Shown here: positions 20,149-30,625 of the stretch, piece after piece | Layout: each line of letters opens with the position of its first letter | Position numbering within the stretch: the first letter of the stretch is position 1 | Assembly (NCBI GenBank): GCA_009760855.2 | Contig: WPIO01000056.1 | Span: 62,001 to 126,000 of the forward strand | Source: Cristatella mucedo | Lineage: Eukaryota; Bryozoa; Phylactolaemata; Cristatellidae | DNA: 64,000 nucleotides | Reading direction: 5' to 3' | Position numbers and translations under genes: made by a program | Notes under the pieces: generated by a model | What the model saw: only the letters and a program-made list of their open reading frames with translations | Database searches by the model: none | Told to the model about the DNA's origin: nothing

Positions 20149-21857
20149 GAGCAGAAAGTTTTGAGCATGAATTGTTAACGTTTTACTGTATTACTGCATC
20201 CATGTTATTTATATATGTTTGTGAGTCTTGAAGATACAAGTTCTTACCCCTTGCAAATTGAGTTTATTTCATGCAGGCGTAGGGAGGATGTGAGTGGGAA
20301 GGTGGGCACCAGATGTCTGACCTCTGACCTCACCTAGGCCACCAACATGTCTTCTTACGGCCTGGGTAAAGCTGAGTCCCATCAGGGTGAAAGTTGTAGC
20401 TGAAGTGGTGACATCGGTCAGATGGAGAGTAGATTATGAAAGAAGGAGAATCCTAAGACCCAGCTATGAGGCATCTCATAGCAAGGGTTCTGATGTCCAG
20501 CAACTATTTACAGCTGCGTGCTAACCCCAATTGTCATTGGGGTCTGACCTAATCCTGCGTTGGCTGTTTCAGTGAGACCTGGTCTAGGTGCTCCTCAAAA
20601 GAATCTGATGGGCAATCCGTGTCTTGTGCTACTGATAGATCTGTGGAGAGCTTTCAGAAGGGCACTAGCTGATCAGTATTGTTGAGATGGCCATTGCAAC
20701 TCCCCCTAGAAGAGCACACTTTCTGGGTAATAGATTAGCTCTCTGAATCCTGATATTTAGGCAAGCGAGATGCTGCAAAGCGATTCACCGTTTGCTGCCC
20801 TGGTCTAGGTCTCTTGTCATAAGTTGGAGAGCTACCATCCAGCTGCTTTTCCTCCAACGAGGTTGAGTTATGCTCAAAAACAAGATGTTAGTCAGTTTTG
20901 AGCTGCCAGCTGCCACAGCATGGGCAAGCAGTGGCCATCGCCCTGACCATTACCCATGGCTATCGGGATTCGCCTTGTTTACTCAGTAAACAATTTTCGG
21001 TGCCACTGGCTGCACTACATCGACCATCTCTACTGCCAATACTGGCTGCAGGCACCTCATTATGGATCCAGCTGTTAGACTGACCAGGACATGTCCGGGT
21101 CGCTAGAGCCTGGCATGCTCGTCACCAGCTAGATTGCTCCCAGAGAGCTACAAAGTGCAGCCACACTGGATATGCCACTCACTTGCACCTCTACTTCCCA
21201 CACCCCTCCCCGCTGAAGGCCATGTTCCCAGAGCTTGCCTTTTCAGCTGAAGCGCACCCGCCGGCTAAAGAGCCAATCAGCTTGCGCCTGCCCCCTTGCA
21301 GCCGCCGACATAAGGTTATCACGGCTTCATTGGGCCACGAAATTGAACAAAGTTTGGGCCCCATCCAGTCATCAGGCACTGAAGAACGAAGGCGTTACTC
21401 GTAATGGCTGCGACGAACTTACGGAAATGATTCAGTGGTAAACAATACATCCACCGGCCTATCTGCTGGTAATTGTGCAGCAGCAGTAGCCGATGATTCG
21501 CATGTGGGTCTGGCTGCCAATCGATTTTGCTGCTCGTCGCGTGCCAGTGTGCAAGGCTGGCAGTGCGATCACGTGCAGACCACACGGCAGATCCTCGGGT
21601 CTCGGGCAGGCGGCAGCAGCGCTGCTGCAGTTTATAGCCAATCGCTGGGTTCTCGTGCACTCACTCAGTCTGACACTGAAAAGCCCTTGGATGCTCGACT
21701 GCTGACGGCTGCTCAGGCTTTGATTATCAGGCAGCAAGCAGACTACTCAAAACTTCTGCATAGCATTGCACTGATCTCTAATCCTCTGCCAATATTGCGT
21801 CTGCAGCTATGCACAGCATGTGACAGCAAGTTGTGATGCCGATTGTGGAAGCCAGAA
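20149..21857. other. Intergenic, possible hairpin, no gene recognised
   Basis: A perfect 8-bp stem with a 4-base loop is present near 20522-20541 (ACCCCAAT TGTC ATTGGGGT). From 21180 the sequence is GC-richer and contains AGCCAATCAG at about 21270, a CCAAT-box-like motif, with overlapping ORFs on both strands (21191-21836). None carries a recognisable domain. Confidence 0.4.
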
Positions 21858-21942
21858 GTTATGCAAATGTAAAGCGCTCTGGAAAGAGACGGTTCTTCTG
21901 AGGGCGCTTTATCAACAAGTGCATTATTTTTATTAATATGCA
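21858..21942 (+). mobile_element. LINE stem-loop and tail
   Basis: gcaaatgtaaagcgctctgg through gagggcgctttatcaac and an A+T tail. Confidence 0.82.
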
Positions 21943-22918
21943 AATTGTTGGCCAGAATGGTTGGTGCTATTTTGTCTGAGGTGCAGGCTACGACTGGGTC
22001 TTTTATTGGGCAGCTGCTCAGCGAGGAGAGTGACCGAGTGGCAATGGCTTTCCGCGGCTGACGACCTCTGGCCAGGATTACGAGCTCCACCGAGGTCAAG
22101 TCAGCCACGCTGACTCTGCCTCCAGCAGCAGCCGGTGCAAGATCGAGCTCCACCTACTTTCGTAGGACATTCCCTTTGTCGTGGAACTTGCATGATTCCG
22201 AGTGATCCTGCCAAACGCGAGTCACCAGCGATGTTGCACGAGACACTGCTGCGGCACTCTGGTGCCCTCTGTGCTGTGGGGCAAGCCCGAGAGTCACGAT
22301 GCTGCGCCAGGCGAGCAAACTAGCGACTATTAGTGGATGGTCGCTGCAAACGTTAGGATTGGGGTTGTGTGACGTGCTTTAGACTGAGAATCAGCGCTTT
22401 CGTACTCGTCATCAGGAGCAGCCTGCGCTGAGGCAGTCGTGACCCGAGGTCAGTGAGTCAGTACAGCTTGATGGCGGAGATGGGAGAGGCAGGCAGAGAG
22501 AGGAGGGGGCGTGTGGGCCGGTGCTCCCGTCGAGCACGCGCACGGTGCGGTAGACGATTTTCGATGACGTGTGAGGCAGCTGTGTGCGTTCCTTTCAGCC
22601 ACTGCAGCAGAGCAGGGCAGCAAGCGATCTTCCAGCTGCACCTCACATGTGCAGCATGCGGCCACATGTGGCTCCCAGCTTAGGGAGAGGTGAGATGCGC
22701 GCTCTTCTCTGACCCAACCAGGTCATGGAGTTCGGAAGTCCTGCAGCTGGGCGACCTCTTGCTGCTCACTGCAGGCGGCGGTAGCCTACTCTGGCTCCTC
22801 TGAGTGCTATACAAATGTGAGGCTGTTAAGTCAGTCAATTTTTAGTACATGCATCTCTGTCTGTAACTTCTGCAAAATCCATCGGAGACTAAGTGGGCGC
22901 TATGCTGGAGTAGTTTTC
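21943..22918. other. Intergenic, no gene recognised
   Basis: Moderately GC-rich, short ORFs on both strands. A fragment AGTGCTATACAAATGTGAGG at about 22805 may be an old L2-type tail. Confidence 0.4.
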
Positions 22919-23215
22919 TCAGCGCACTGCTGGCCTCAGTGCTGGTCGATTCTCAGAGATTAGCAGCCAGCGCAGACTCTGATCTCGGCAGCCAAGGGAA
23001 AGCATCGAGATAGCACTGAGGCTCCAGTCAGCAGTGTGACTCAAGTGCAGCATGTGGAGTAGCAGCTCGGGATGATAGCTGACAATGAGGATGCAGCGAG
23101 CTGGCTCAGCAGCCCGAGAGAAGGTGTCGGTGCTTAAGAGCTGTGCGAGTGAGTTCCACGTTCTAGGATCTGCGGGAGCAAAAGCTTCTGTCATCAATGG
23201 CCTTTAAGCAGAGGA
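22919..23215 (-). mobile_element. Possible decayed L2-like ORF C-terminus (second lineage)
   Basis: The minus strand reads MMTEAFAPADPRTWNSLAQL, where TWNSL resembles the AWNSLP signature at the end of L2-type ORFs. The remaining 70 codons are open but not close to the main family. This is a tentative assignment. Confidence 0.4.
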
Positions 23216-23519
23216 GCAGTACACCGTACGCTGTCCTTAGGGGGAGCTGGGGACAGACCATGAGAAACTGGTGCGGCAGCTCAGCTGGGTATGAAATAGC
23301 TAAGCCATTGCAGACTTGTGGGTCATGGTGTGTGTACCTGGACCTCTATGAGTTGAAAGATCTTTAGCAAGCCACTGTGGTAGTCCCTCCAATCTTAGGC
23401 AGGGATTGAAAGTAAGGGCTGGCTGTTTGTATATTTACAGGCTTCAGTGATGGGGCGGCTCTCTGCCCAGGTATCTAGGCATGGTTAATGGTGCCAACCT
23501 TGTTAACCTTAGAAAGTCA
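23216..23519. other. Intergenic, nothing recognised
   Basis: No feature seen. Confidence 0.4.
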
Positions 23520-23680
23520 ACCTCAGCGGACCAAGGAGAGGGCAATCGGGGAGTGGGCACTCTGGAGGGGCAATCAGGCAGGCATCGTCAGGGAGAGGGC
23601 AATCGGGGACGGGCACTCGTGATCGGGACGGGCACTCTGGGGGAGGGGCACTGGGGGATGAGCACTCAGTAGGGGCAACT
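23520..23680 (+). repeat. G-rich minisatellite
   Basis: Imperfect tandem copies of a unit of about 20-25 bases built from GGGCAATCGGGGA and GGGCACTCTGG. The + strand is strongly G-rich with many GGG/GGGG runs, so it could form G-quadruplexes. Confidence 0.8.
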
Positions 23681-24399
23681 ATGAGAGGACGTAGTAGGCG
23701 CCGCCAGCCTGTCCAGCGATCTCCGTGAGGGTTTCTGAGTTCCATCTCTTGAATTTCCATCTAATACATGAGGTATTTGCACACGGTGTCTGCCCAAGGG
23801 AAGTCAAAGCAGCCAGTTATCAAGTCAAGGCACCTAATGATCTGAGAGCATACATGACAACGATCCGCTCCCAGCATCGTCACACCATGCGTGCAAAGTG
23901 TGCCTTCAGTCCTCCAAGGCGGGCGACAGCTGTGGGTAGGAGCCACAGCTGCCGAAGAGCCACAGCACTGTCCCCATTTCACTGCAGATGGCAAGTATAG
24001 ATTTGTGCTGCAAGACTCCAAACCTGAGGCCCTATGTTTAGTGCATTGCATCTCTCATGTGCTTGCTTGGTGAACAGCAAGCTGTCAAGTCACTGTTGGC
24101 CGTTTACATGGGCAGGCCATCACTGATTTTGTCACTATGCATTATGTCATTATGTACCAGCTTGACGACTGAATCGACCCAACCAACTAAACAGTTTGCC
24201 ATAATCACGTCATCAACGTGGCTTTGGTCTTATGTAAGCTGGTGGCTATCCTGCATTACTGTAACATGGAGAGTCAGGCTTGGGTGACATCTTGGGTGGA
24301 TCTCTATGGAGCGCGTGCATGCTTGCAGGCAGAGCCAGTAGCAGTAACGACAGTGCAGCTACACTGAAAACTGGTTTCAAATGATGGCTGCAAGTAGTA
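23681..24399. other. Intergenic, nothing recognised
   Basis: Short ORFs only. Confidence 0.4.
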
Positions 24400-24475
24400 A
24401 TAATGTAGCCAATACTCACTGCATAAAGCTGCCCTCAGAGGAACTTAATCTTCGTGAGAAAAGGAGACAATTATA
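24400..24475 (-). mobile_element. LINE stem-loop fragment
   Basis: gctgccctcagaggaacttaatc resembles the reversed stem-loop, preceded by TAATAAT. Confidence 0.6.
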
Positions 24476-24536
24476 GCTTCGCATCAGGTAACCTTGAACT
24501 GCAACAATCATCGGTCTGAGTTTCTACAGCGCTTTA

Positions 24537-25406
24537 CCGTATTTTTACGAGTATAAGTTTCTGCTCATTTATAAACTTTGGCTACTTAAACACTGCAAGT
24601 CAGTGGACAGTCAGTGTCACCACAGTGAAAGTGACGGTTCAGACATTGACAATGTTGCAGGCGTACATGAAAATGTGTTAGCAGTGATACTGATGACGCT
24701 TTCTTGCTAACTATAATGATGCTTCATCACATCGTTACCTCTATCGCCGACCTGCAGTGGCTACAACAGTCAAGCAACGGATTTACTTCAAGTTTTGTTG
24801 CTCACTTTTAGGTCACTTTCATTCTTTTGGCTCAGCCTAGTCTGCAGACCTACTCCATCAGGCCAAGCATGGTCGCACCACCTGCTTTCGGAATCCAACA
24901 GTTATCACCAATGTCGTGTCAAACCTCAAATCCTTTGGAGACCGTGCGTTTAGTTCGTAGGGTCCCAAAGCCTGGAACTCTCCCGATTTGCGTGCGAACA
25001 TCCCTGCTTGACCACATTTAAAGAGATCACTTAAAAACACACCTATTTACACTGTCATTTAGTGGATCCTTTGTAATGTCGTTGCTGTAAGCGTATGTGC
25101 TGACACTGCGCATGCTGCCACTCACCACATTTGCATGCTGACCCTGTGTACATGTCACTAACCACATGTTATTCATGTTGTTTATCAAGCATGGTATTAC
25201 TCACGATTCAATCGCGTTTCTCTGAAGCAAAATGTAAAAGCACCTAGAAGAGGAATGAGTTCTCTGAGGGCGCTTTTATCAAGTGCATAATTTTTGTTAA
25301 TTGCAAAAATGAGCTGTATATTCCAGTAAATAGTTTTTCATAAAAACTTTTTCAAAAATATTATTCGATAAATTTAGGGTGTGACTTATACTCTATAAAA
25401 ATACGG
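24537..25406. mobile_element. TIR DNA transposon (870 bp), TA-flanked, LINE nested inside
   Basis: The left end is CCGTATTTTTACGAGTATAA and the right end, read on the other strand, is CCGTATTTTTATAGAGTATA; both continue as AAGT. Each end is flanked outside by TA (24535-24536 and 25407-25408), consistent with a TA target duplication. The interior holds about 190 bases of left subterminal sequence, a LINE fragment and about 110 bases of right subterminal sequence with inverted A/T runs. No transposase is present, so it is non-autonomous. The family is not assigned; the ends resemble DNA transposons whose termini read as CCGTATTTT with GTATAAG. Confidence 0.7.
24725..25295 (+). mobile_element. 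LINE 3' part nested in the TIR element
   Basis: Coding from CTGTCGCCGACCTGCACTGG-like sequence through KSFGDRAF and the ORF end, then the 3' UTR, stem-loop and a short tail. Younger than the TIR element that contains it, if the nesting is as read. Confidence 0.85.
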
Positions 25407-25411
25407 TACTG

Positions 25412-25560
25412 GGTCCTTGTAAATTGTCCTGTGTGGGCTTCTGCTTACGAGGCTTTCACATGCTACCACTAAACATGCTTGACATGTTTCCTATAGTGCA
25501 CGTGTGAAAGTCCTAGAAAGAGATCAATTTCTCTGCTCTGCAAAATATACTACTACTAGT
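25412..25560 (+). mobile_element. LINE 3' UTR, degraded
   Basis: TGGGTCCTTGTAAATTGTCC, CATGCTACCACTAAACATGC and GTCCTAGAAAGAGATCAATT correspond to the 3' UTR and stem-loop. It lies immediately right of the TIR element. Confidence 0.65.
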
Positions 25561-25640
25561 AGACCTATAGTATATATAACCTATATATATATAAGTATCA
25601 TAGTATATATAACCTATAGTACCTACTACTAGTATAATCA
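25555..25640. repeat. AT-rich inverted/direct repeat cluster
   Basis: TACTACTAGTAG-type palindromes at both sides enclose two direct copies of ATAGTATATATAACCTATA. It probably grew from a LINE tail. Confidence 0.6.
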
Positions 25641-26387
25641 CAGCTGATTCCACTAGATTCCAGTAGAAAGCAGTGATGTGAAGATGTTGAGCCCCCAATC
25701 AATACCCGGTGTCACACCCACTATTACTATTGTTTGCATTCATGCATTTGCCATTGCTTTAGTGTGGGCATGGTGGTCTTAGAGCTCGTTGTCGTGGCGG
25801 ATAGTCATGTCAGTGATATAACTGGACGACGGGCTTTCGTAGCTTTCAGACACTTCCATATTCCCAACGTCATCTGGTTCTATGTCGGTTGACGAACCCA
25901 TTTGTGATGTGTCTAATCTATCGTAGAACGACGAAGTAGTGCACCACTAATACCAGACCACACTGCACACATCTAAGGGATGCGACTTAGCAATAATTAA
26001 AGCCGGCAGGCAAACCATGGAAATAGCTAGCTGCGCGTGACTTCTTATCATGCTGTGCGATAAATCGCGAAAAGTTGAGGCAGCTCTCCTCAATAAGCAG
26101 CTGAGCAGGCTGATGCATTGCCGACACCTCACTCTCACGCATGCTCTGCGACGATGGCACCCACCAGAGGAAGCCGTAAGCCTACCACTGACTGTACTGC
26201 TCCACACGGTGACAGCACTGTGAAAGCAACCCACAGGACAGCAGCCACCTTCATCGGCTGAGTACCGCCATGCTCAGGGCAGGGCTGCACGTAACGCTGA
26301 AGGCAATAATACATAATGCGACTGCAGCTGACTAGCCCACGACGGCAACAGCCACAACTTCACACACATAGTCCTTTGGTAGTATGT
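25641..26387. other. Intergenic, nothing recognised
   Basis: No supported gene. A 95-codon minus ORF (25947-26234) has no recognisable features. Confidence 0.4.
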
Positions 26388-26461
26388 AAGGTGCCTCAGA
26401 ACGAAATTTAGTTCCTGCGTACGGGCTGTACAAATGTCATTATTACTATTGTTATTATTAG
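26388..26461 (+). mobile_element. L2-type tail relic
   Basis: aaggtgcctcagaacgaaat, then gctgtacaaatgtcattatt and further ATT/GTT trinucleotides: an old or second-lineage LINE tail. Confidence 0.6.
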
Positions 26462-26883
26462 ATGCACTGACGATGCCGATACAGGTGCAACACGACCTCT
26501 CAGTGCCTTGCATAGTAAATCTCTTCATGACGATTCCTCGACTGCTGGAACATGAGCATGCGCCAGTGGTACGCTGAGCTAAAAGTCTCCTTGAGCAGGT
26601 GTGGCCCTGCAGCCGAACAAGCCCAAGCCAACACAAATTGGACAGTGGCCTAATACTATTCCGACCGGCCTCGATCCTCTTCATCGGCCAACCTGCACCT
26701 ACCCTTAGCCATAACAATATATAACATAACTAATCGTATAATATAATAATAACACTAACAAGCCACGACGAGTGGGCCGATGGGAAGGAAGCCAAATCGA
26801 ACAAACTCAGTCAGCTGGAGGCTTCACACATCTAGCTAGACGTAACTGGGGGTGACGCGAAAGCCAAAACAGGCAGAGTTCCC
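26462..26883. other. Intergenic, nothing recognised
   Basis: No feature seen. Confidence 0.35.
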
Positions 26884-26992
26884 GCACACACGAGTACACA
26901 CACACACACACACACGCGCACACACGCACACGCGCACACATACTGTTTCGCAATAATAGACACCAGTATAAACACACACGCACACACGCAGA
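26884..26992. repeat. (CA)n microsatellite
   Basis: Two CA/CG-interrupted blocks around 26885-26940 and 26971-26992. Confidence 0.9.
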
Positions 26993-29900
26993 CCAGCACC
27001 ACAATACAAAGAATGAGCTTTATTCGTCTCTTTCATTCGCCTACCTTTCGTTGAAAGTCCCTTCGCTCAAGCCAGCTCTGTCTTGCGGGTGGACCACATG
27101 TCCTTCAATGGCGATGAGTCGCAGTCCTCTTGTCCATCTACAAAAACAGGTGTCTCTTTTTGCCGTATACTTGATTTATTCCTCACTTCATTCGACATCG
27201 ATCTTTGAGGAGTTTACTGCATCTCATGAAAATATGTCCTCGCGTATCGCGTCAACGTACCACCCAGGTCTGTTAAGCTTTGCATCCCTTTTAATTTCTT
27301 AGCGTTGCGATCTTTCGTGGTAGACAACGATGGAGAGACACGCTAAACAGGACTTGACTGGACTTATAAACGACTTTAGCCGCTGTTTTATAAGTATTCT
27401 GTCTCTTCCATGCTTTCGTGAGTTCGCGGCGGCAGCAGCAGCTGAGATTTATGGAGGTGCTCACACGACACGCGTCATCGCGTCAAAGGGTCAGCGAAAG
27501 ATGCCCGACCGATTACGACGACGCGGTGAGATCGGCGCAGCGGAGCGATGGCGCTGAACACACGTCGCACTCTCAACTTTCACCTAGAGTGCTAGATCCA
27601 GACAGGCTCCATGGGATTGTAGCTCTGGCTCGTGCACTGACTCCGGCGACGACTTGTACACGAAGCGCTGCGAACCGCCAGCCCGCGCGCGTGGCGTCGC
27701 TAGGAACCTGTTGCGGTCCCGCCACGCCGCACGTGCCAGGAGCGAACCTCGCAGCAGGCAGCAGTGATGGTGAGGAAAACTAGCTCTCAGCAGCTAAATG
27801 CAAAAGAATGGCGAATGAAGAATATGCAGCAAACAGACAGCATGGAACGAAAAGACGAGATAGCTAGCCACAGCGCAAATGTTGGACCACGGCCATGTGG
27901 GCTGCCGCCGCGGTCGCTGCACTACGTGACTCATCAAATGATAGGCTTTCAAATGTTTTCTGCAAGATAAATTGACTAGAAATATTAAATATACTCTTTT
28001 CCCAATATATTGATATATAAAATATAGTATATATTTATTTTGTCAAAGGATAGGTCTGTACACCTTGAACGGCTAAGCTTAGCTGATCCTCTTCACTGCT
28101 TCCATTGTCTGGTGGTGCGATCGCAGTTGCTGCAGTACCATCTCGAGTGAAATAAGGCTGCTGTAAAGTGTCTGAAACGTACTTCAGCTGAAACGTTCTC
28201 AACCGAATTTTGGTCGTGCTTTGAGCTTTAGCGATAGCGGGAATGCTTTTGATCTGCGATGCTGCGATAGTACTCAGGTTGGGTGATCGGCGATCGCTCT
28301 GCCTCGCACGTACCTCCGGCTCGTTGGTCGGGCTCGGGCTCCAGTTACTCGTCACTGCCTCAACTGTATACCACGTTGCCGCGTCCCAATGAGGCTGAAG
28401 AGAATTAGCTGGTTGTTGAAAACTACTAAACATGTGTTACTTATTTGTCATGATATATTGCACTACCCTTGCTGGCCGTTCCACAGCGGCAGGCAACCCT
28501 TGACTCTCCTCCGACCGGCCCGGAACTGCGTTGGGTGCGGTCTAGCGGTACTGGCCAAGCGCAGTGACGTGGCTGGTTTGACGGCTGGCTGGTATGGGCT
28601 TAGCGCGGTCAGTATCTCGTAGCGTTTCTGCTTTATCTTGCTCACCGCGCCTGCAGAGGTTACCGTGACTGACTCACGTTCCTTTGCAGATTGAGCGAAA
28701 GTCTATCAAGCAAGAACTTGGACAAGCTTCCACTTTCTGGAGAGAGCTTTACACTCAGTGGAGCTGTCTGAATACCATGTGCGAAGACGTGCCTCGCATG
28801 GGATTGAGCGAGTCAAGCTTCTGGTCCACAATCAAGATGAGATGCAGTGAAGCAGGGCCGCCTGGCAACGCCATCCCACAGGCGTCATTGACTGCAACCG
28901 TGAGGACTTACCAGCCTGAAGGTGGCGCGGCCGTTGACGGCCGAGCGGGAGCGTGTGCATACCTGTACAGCCTGCGCGTTGCTGCGCCGTTAGCTGCCAG
29001 CTGGTAGCCTACAAATGGCGCGCGGCGACTCTGCCGACCTTAGGTCTGCTGCCGTTTTGTGAGAGGAAATTTGGCGACTGTATCCGGTACTTCCCGACCT
29101 GCAGCTCTCAACTTTCGCTTTCAAGTGATGGCACTATAGCAGCGTTCAAGCCGTCCAAGCAGGACAGCTATGCTTCTTCGTTTGGAAGAGACATCGCTCG
29201 AGGAGGTACCGACTGGTGCTCTCTCGCTCTGCTTTTGTCTGTCGGCTGCGACTGACGCGCGCCTGTACCCGTCTTGCACAACGACGCCGGAGACAGTCAT
29301 TAAAAGGCAGGCGGGCGCTGGGGAGCGCCAGTTCACTGGCCTCATCTACGACGATGTGCAGCAAGACGCTCTCAAGACTGATGGCATCGCCGGCGCAGCC
29401 ACAGAGGCTTCGTCATCTCGTGCGCGCGCATCGCCGTATACCGAGGCTTCTACTTTGCGTGCCGACACCCTGAAAGCTCATAATGCTCGGAGAGAAAGCT
29501 AGCGTTATTGTTGCTGTCGTTCCTCCTCGGCTGGGTGTAGGCTGTGAGTGCTGGCTGCTGTCGTCACCTGATCGACACCATCCGTCGAAGAATGATGATG
29601 CACATCCGCGAGCCGCCGTCGAGTACAGGCGATCGGTCGACTGTGCTGTTCATAGATCGTCAAGAAAGAGGGTTTGTGTCCCTCACGAAGGGAGCTGGTG
29701 CGACATCCTTGGGCGTGCAGCCGCCGGTGCTGGTGTGCTGGCTGGCTTCGATAAGTTCATGTGACTGCAGCTACATCACCTGGAAACGCTGGCCCCAGGT
29801 GCGTAAAACTCCAGGGCAATGGCTTGAGCTCACTTGGCCCTGACGCTATAGCGTGATGAGGCATAGGAAATTTCCTTGTAAGCTTGCTGTGCATGGCATT

Positions 29901-30579
29901 TGATGGTGGCTTGTAATGTACGGGTATGTGTGACATTCACATAGTGGTTTCGCTGTTTTGCTGCGTGAGTGCTTTCGCAGGTGTCCATGAGCTCACTGAC
30001 GTTTTTGTGCAGTTTGCAAATGTTCAACGCAGCAGAACTCCAGTAGCGTGATCTCAACGGAGACCATTTCCTAATGTGCTGCCAGAAATAAAGGATTTCA
30101 CGTTAAGAATCACTTTCGATTTTCATATGTACGTCAGTGGACTAGCTGCGTAAAATGCAAACATAAGGTAGTCAGCTCGTCCTCAGCAGTCCGACCATTT
30201 GGAAAATTACGCTGAGCTGATATAGCCAACATCGGTTGAGTGACTGTACAATTTTATTGGAGCTCCAAGAGTGCACCATTGCCGGCGTTCTGTAGAAGCG
30301 ACAGCATGTGAAATTAAACTGGCAGTGAGCTCATTGCCGAATGCTTTGCAGTGCAAGAAAGATCTGTGGGTAGCATGAAGGCGATACATATCGGGCTGGT
30401 ACTTGAAGAAAGCAGTGTCGGTAAGTCATCTCCAAAATGTGTTACAAAATGTGAAGTGCGTGCTGTATGTCACGTGCAGATTCCATAGGCAGCTGAGCGT
30501 AACTTGTGATGAGAATGAAAACCAGTGGCTTCGGACTTTACGATCAAGGACTGCTTCCTCTTTGCAAGTACTTCTAGTT
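26993..30579. other. About 3.6 kb without a recognised gene
   Basis: GC-moderate sequence. Two items are worth noting. A 132-codon minus ORF (28035-28433, polar, Ser/Thr/Gln-rich) and an open stretch from 28690 (IERKSIKQELGQASTFWREL) lie in this block; the second follows a good acceptor (gttcctttgcag). Neither matches a family I know, and both could be chance. An AT-only stretch lies at about 27980-28045. Confidence 0.35.
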
Positions 30580-30625
30580 TAATAATAATAATAATACATT
30601 TGAAATCACTCTAAGTCGAACTAAT
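30580..30625 (-). mobile_element. LINE tail relic
   Basis: TAATAATAATAATACATTTG followed by CACTCTAAGTCGAACTAAT, compatible with an old reversed tail and stem-loop. Confidence 0.45.
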
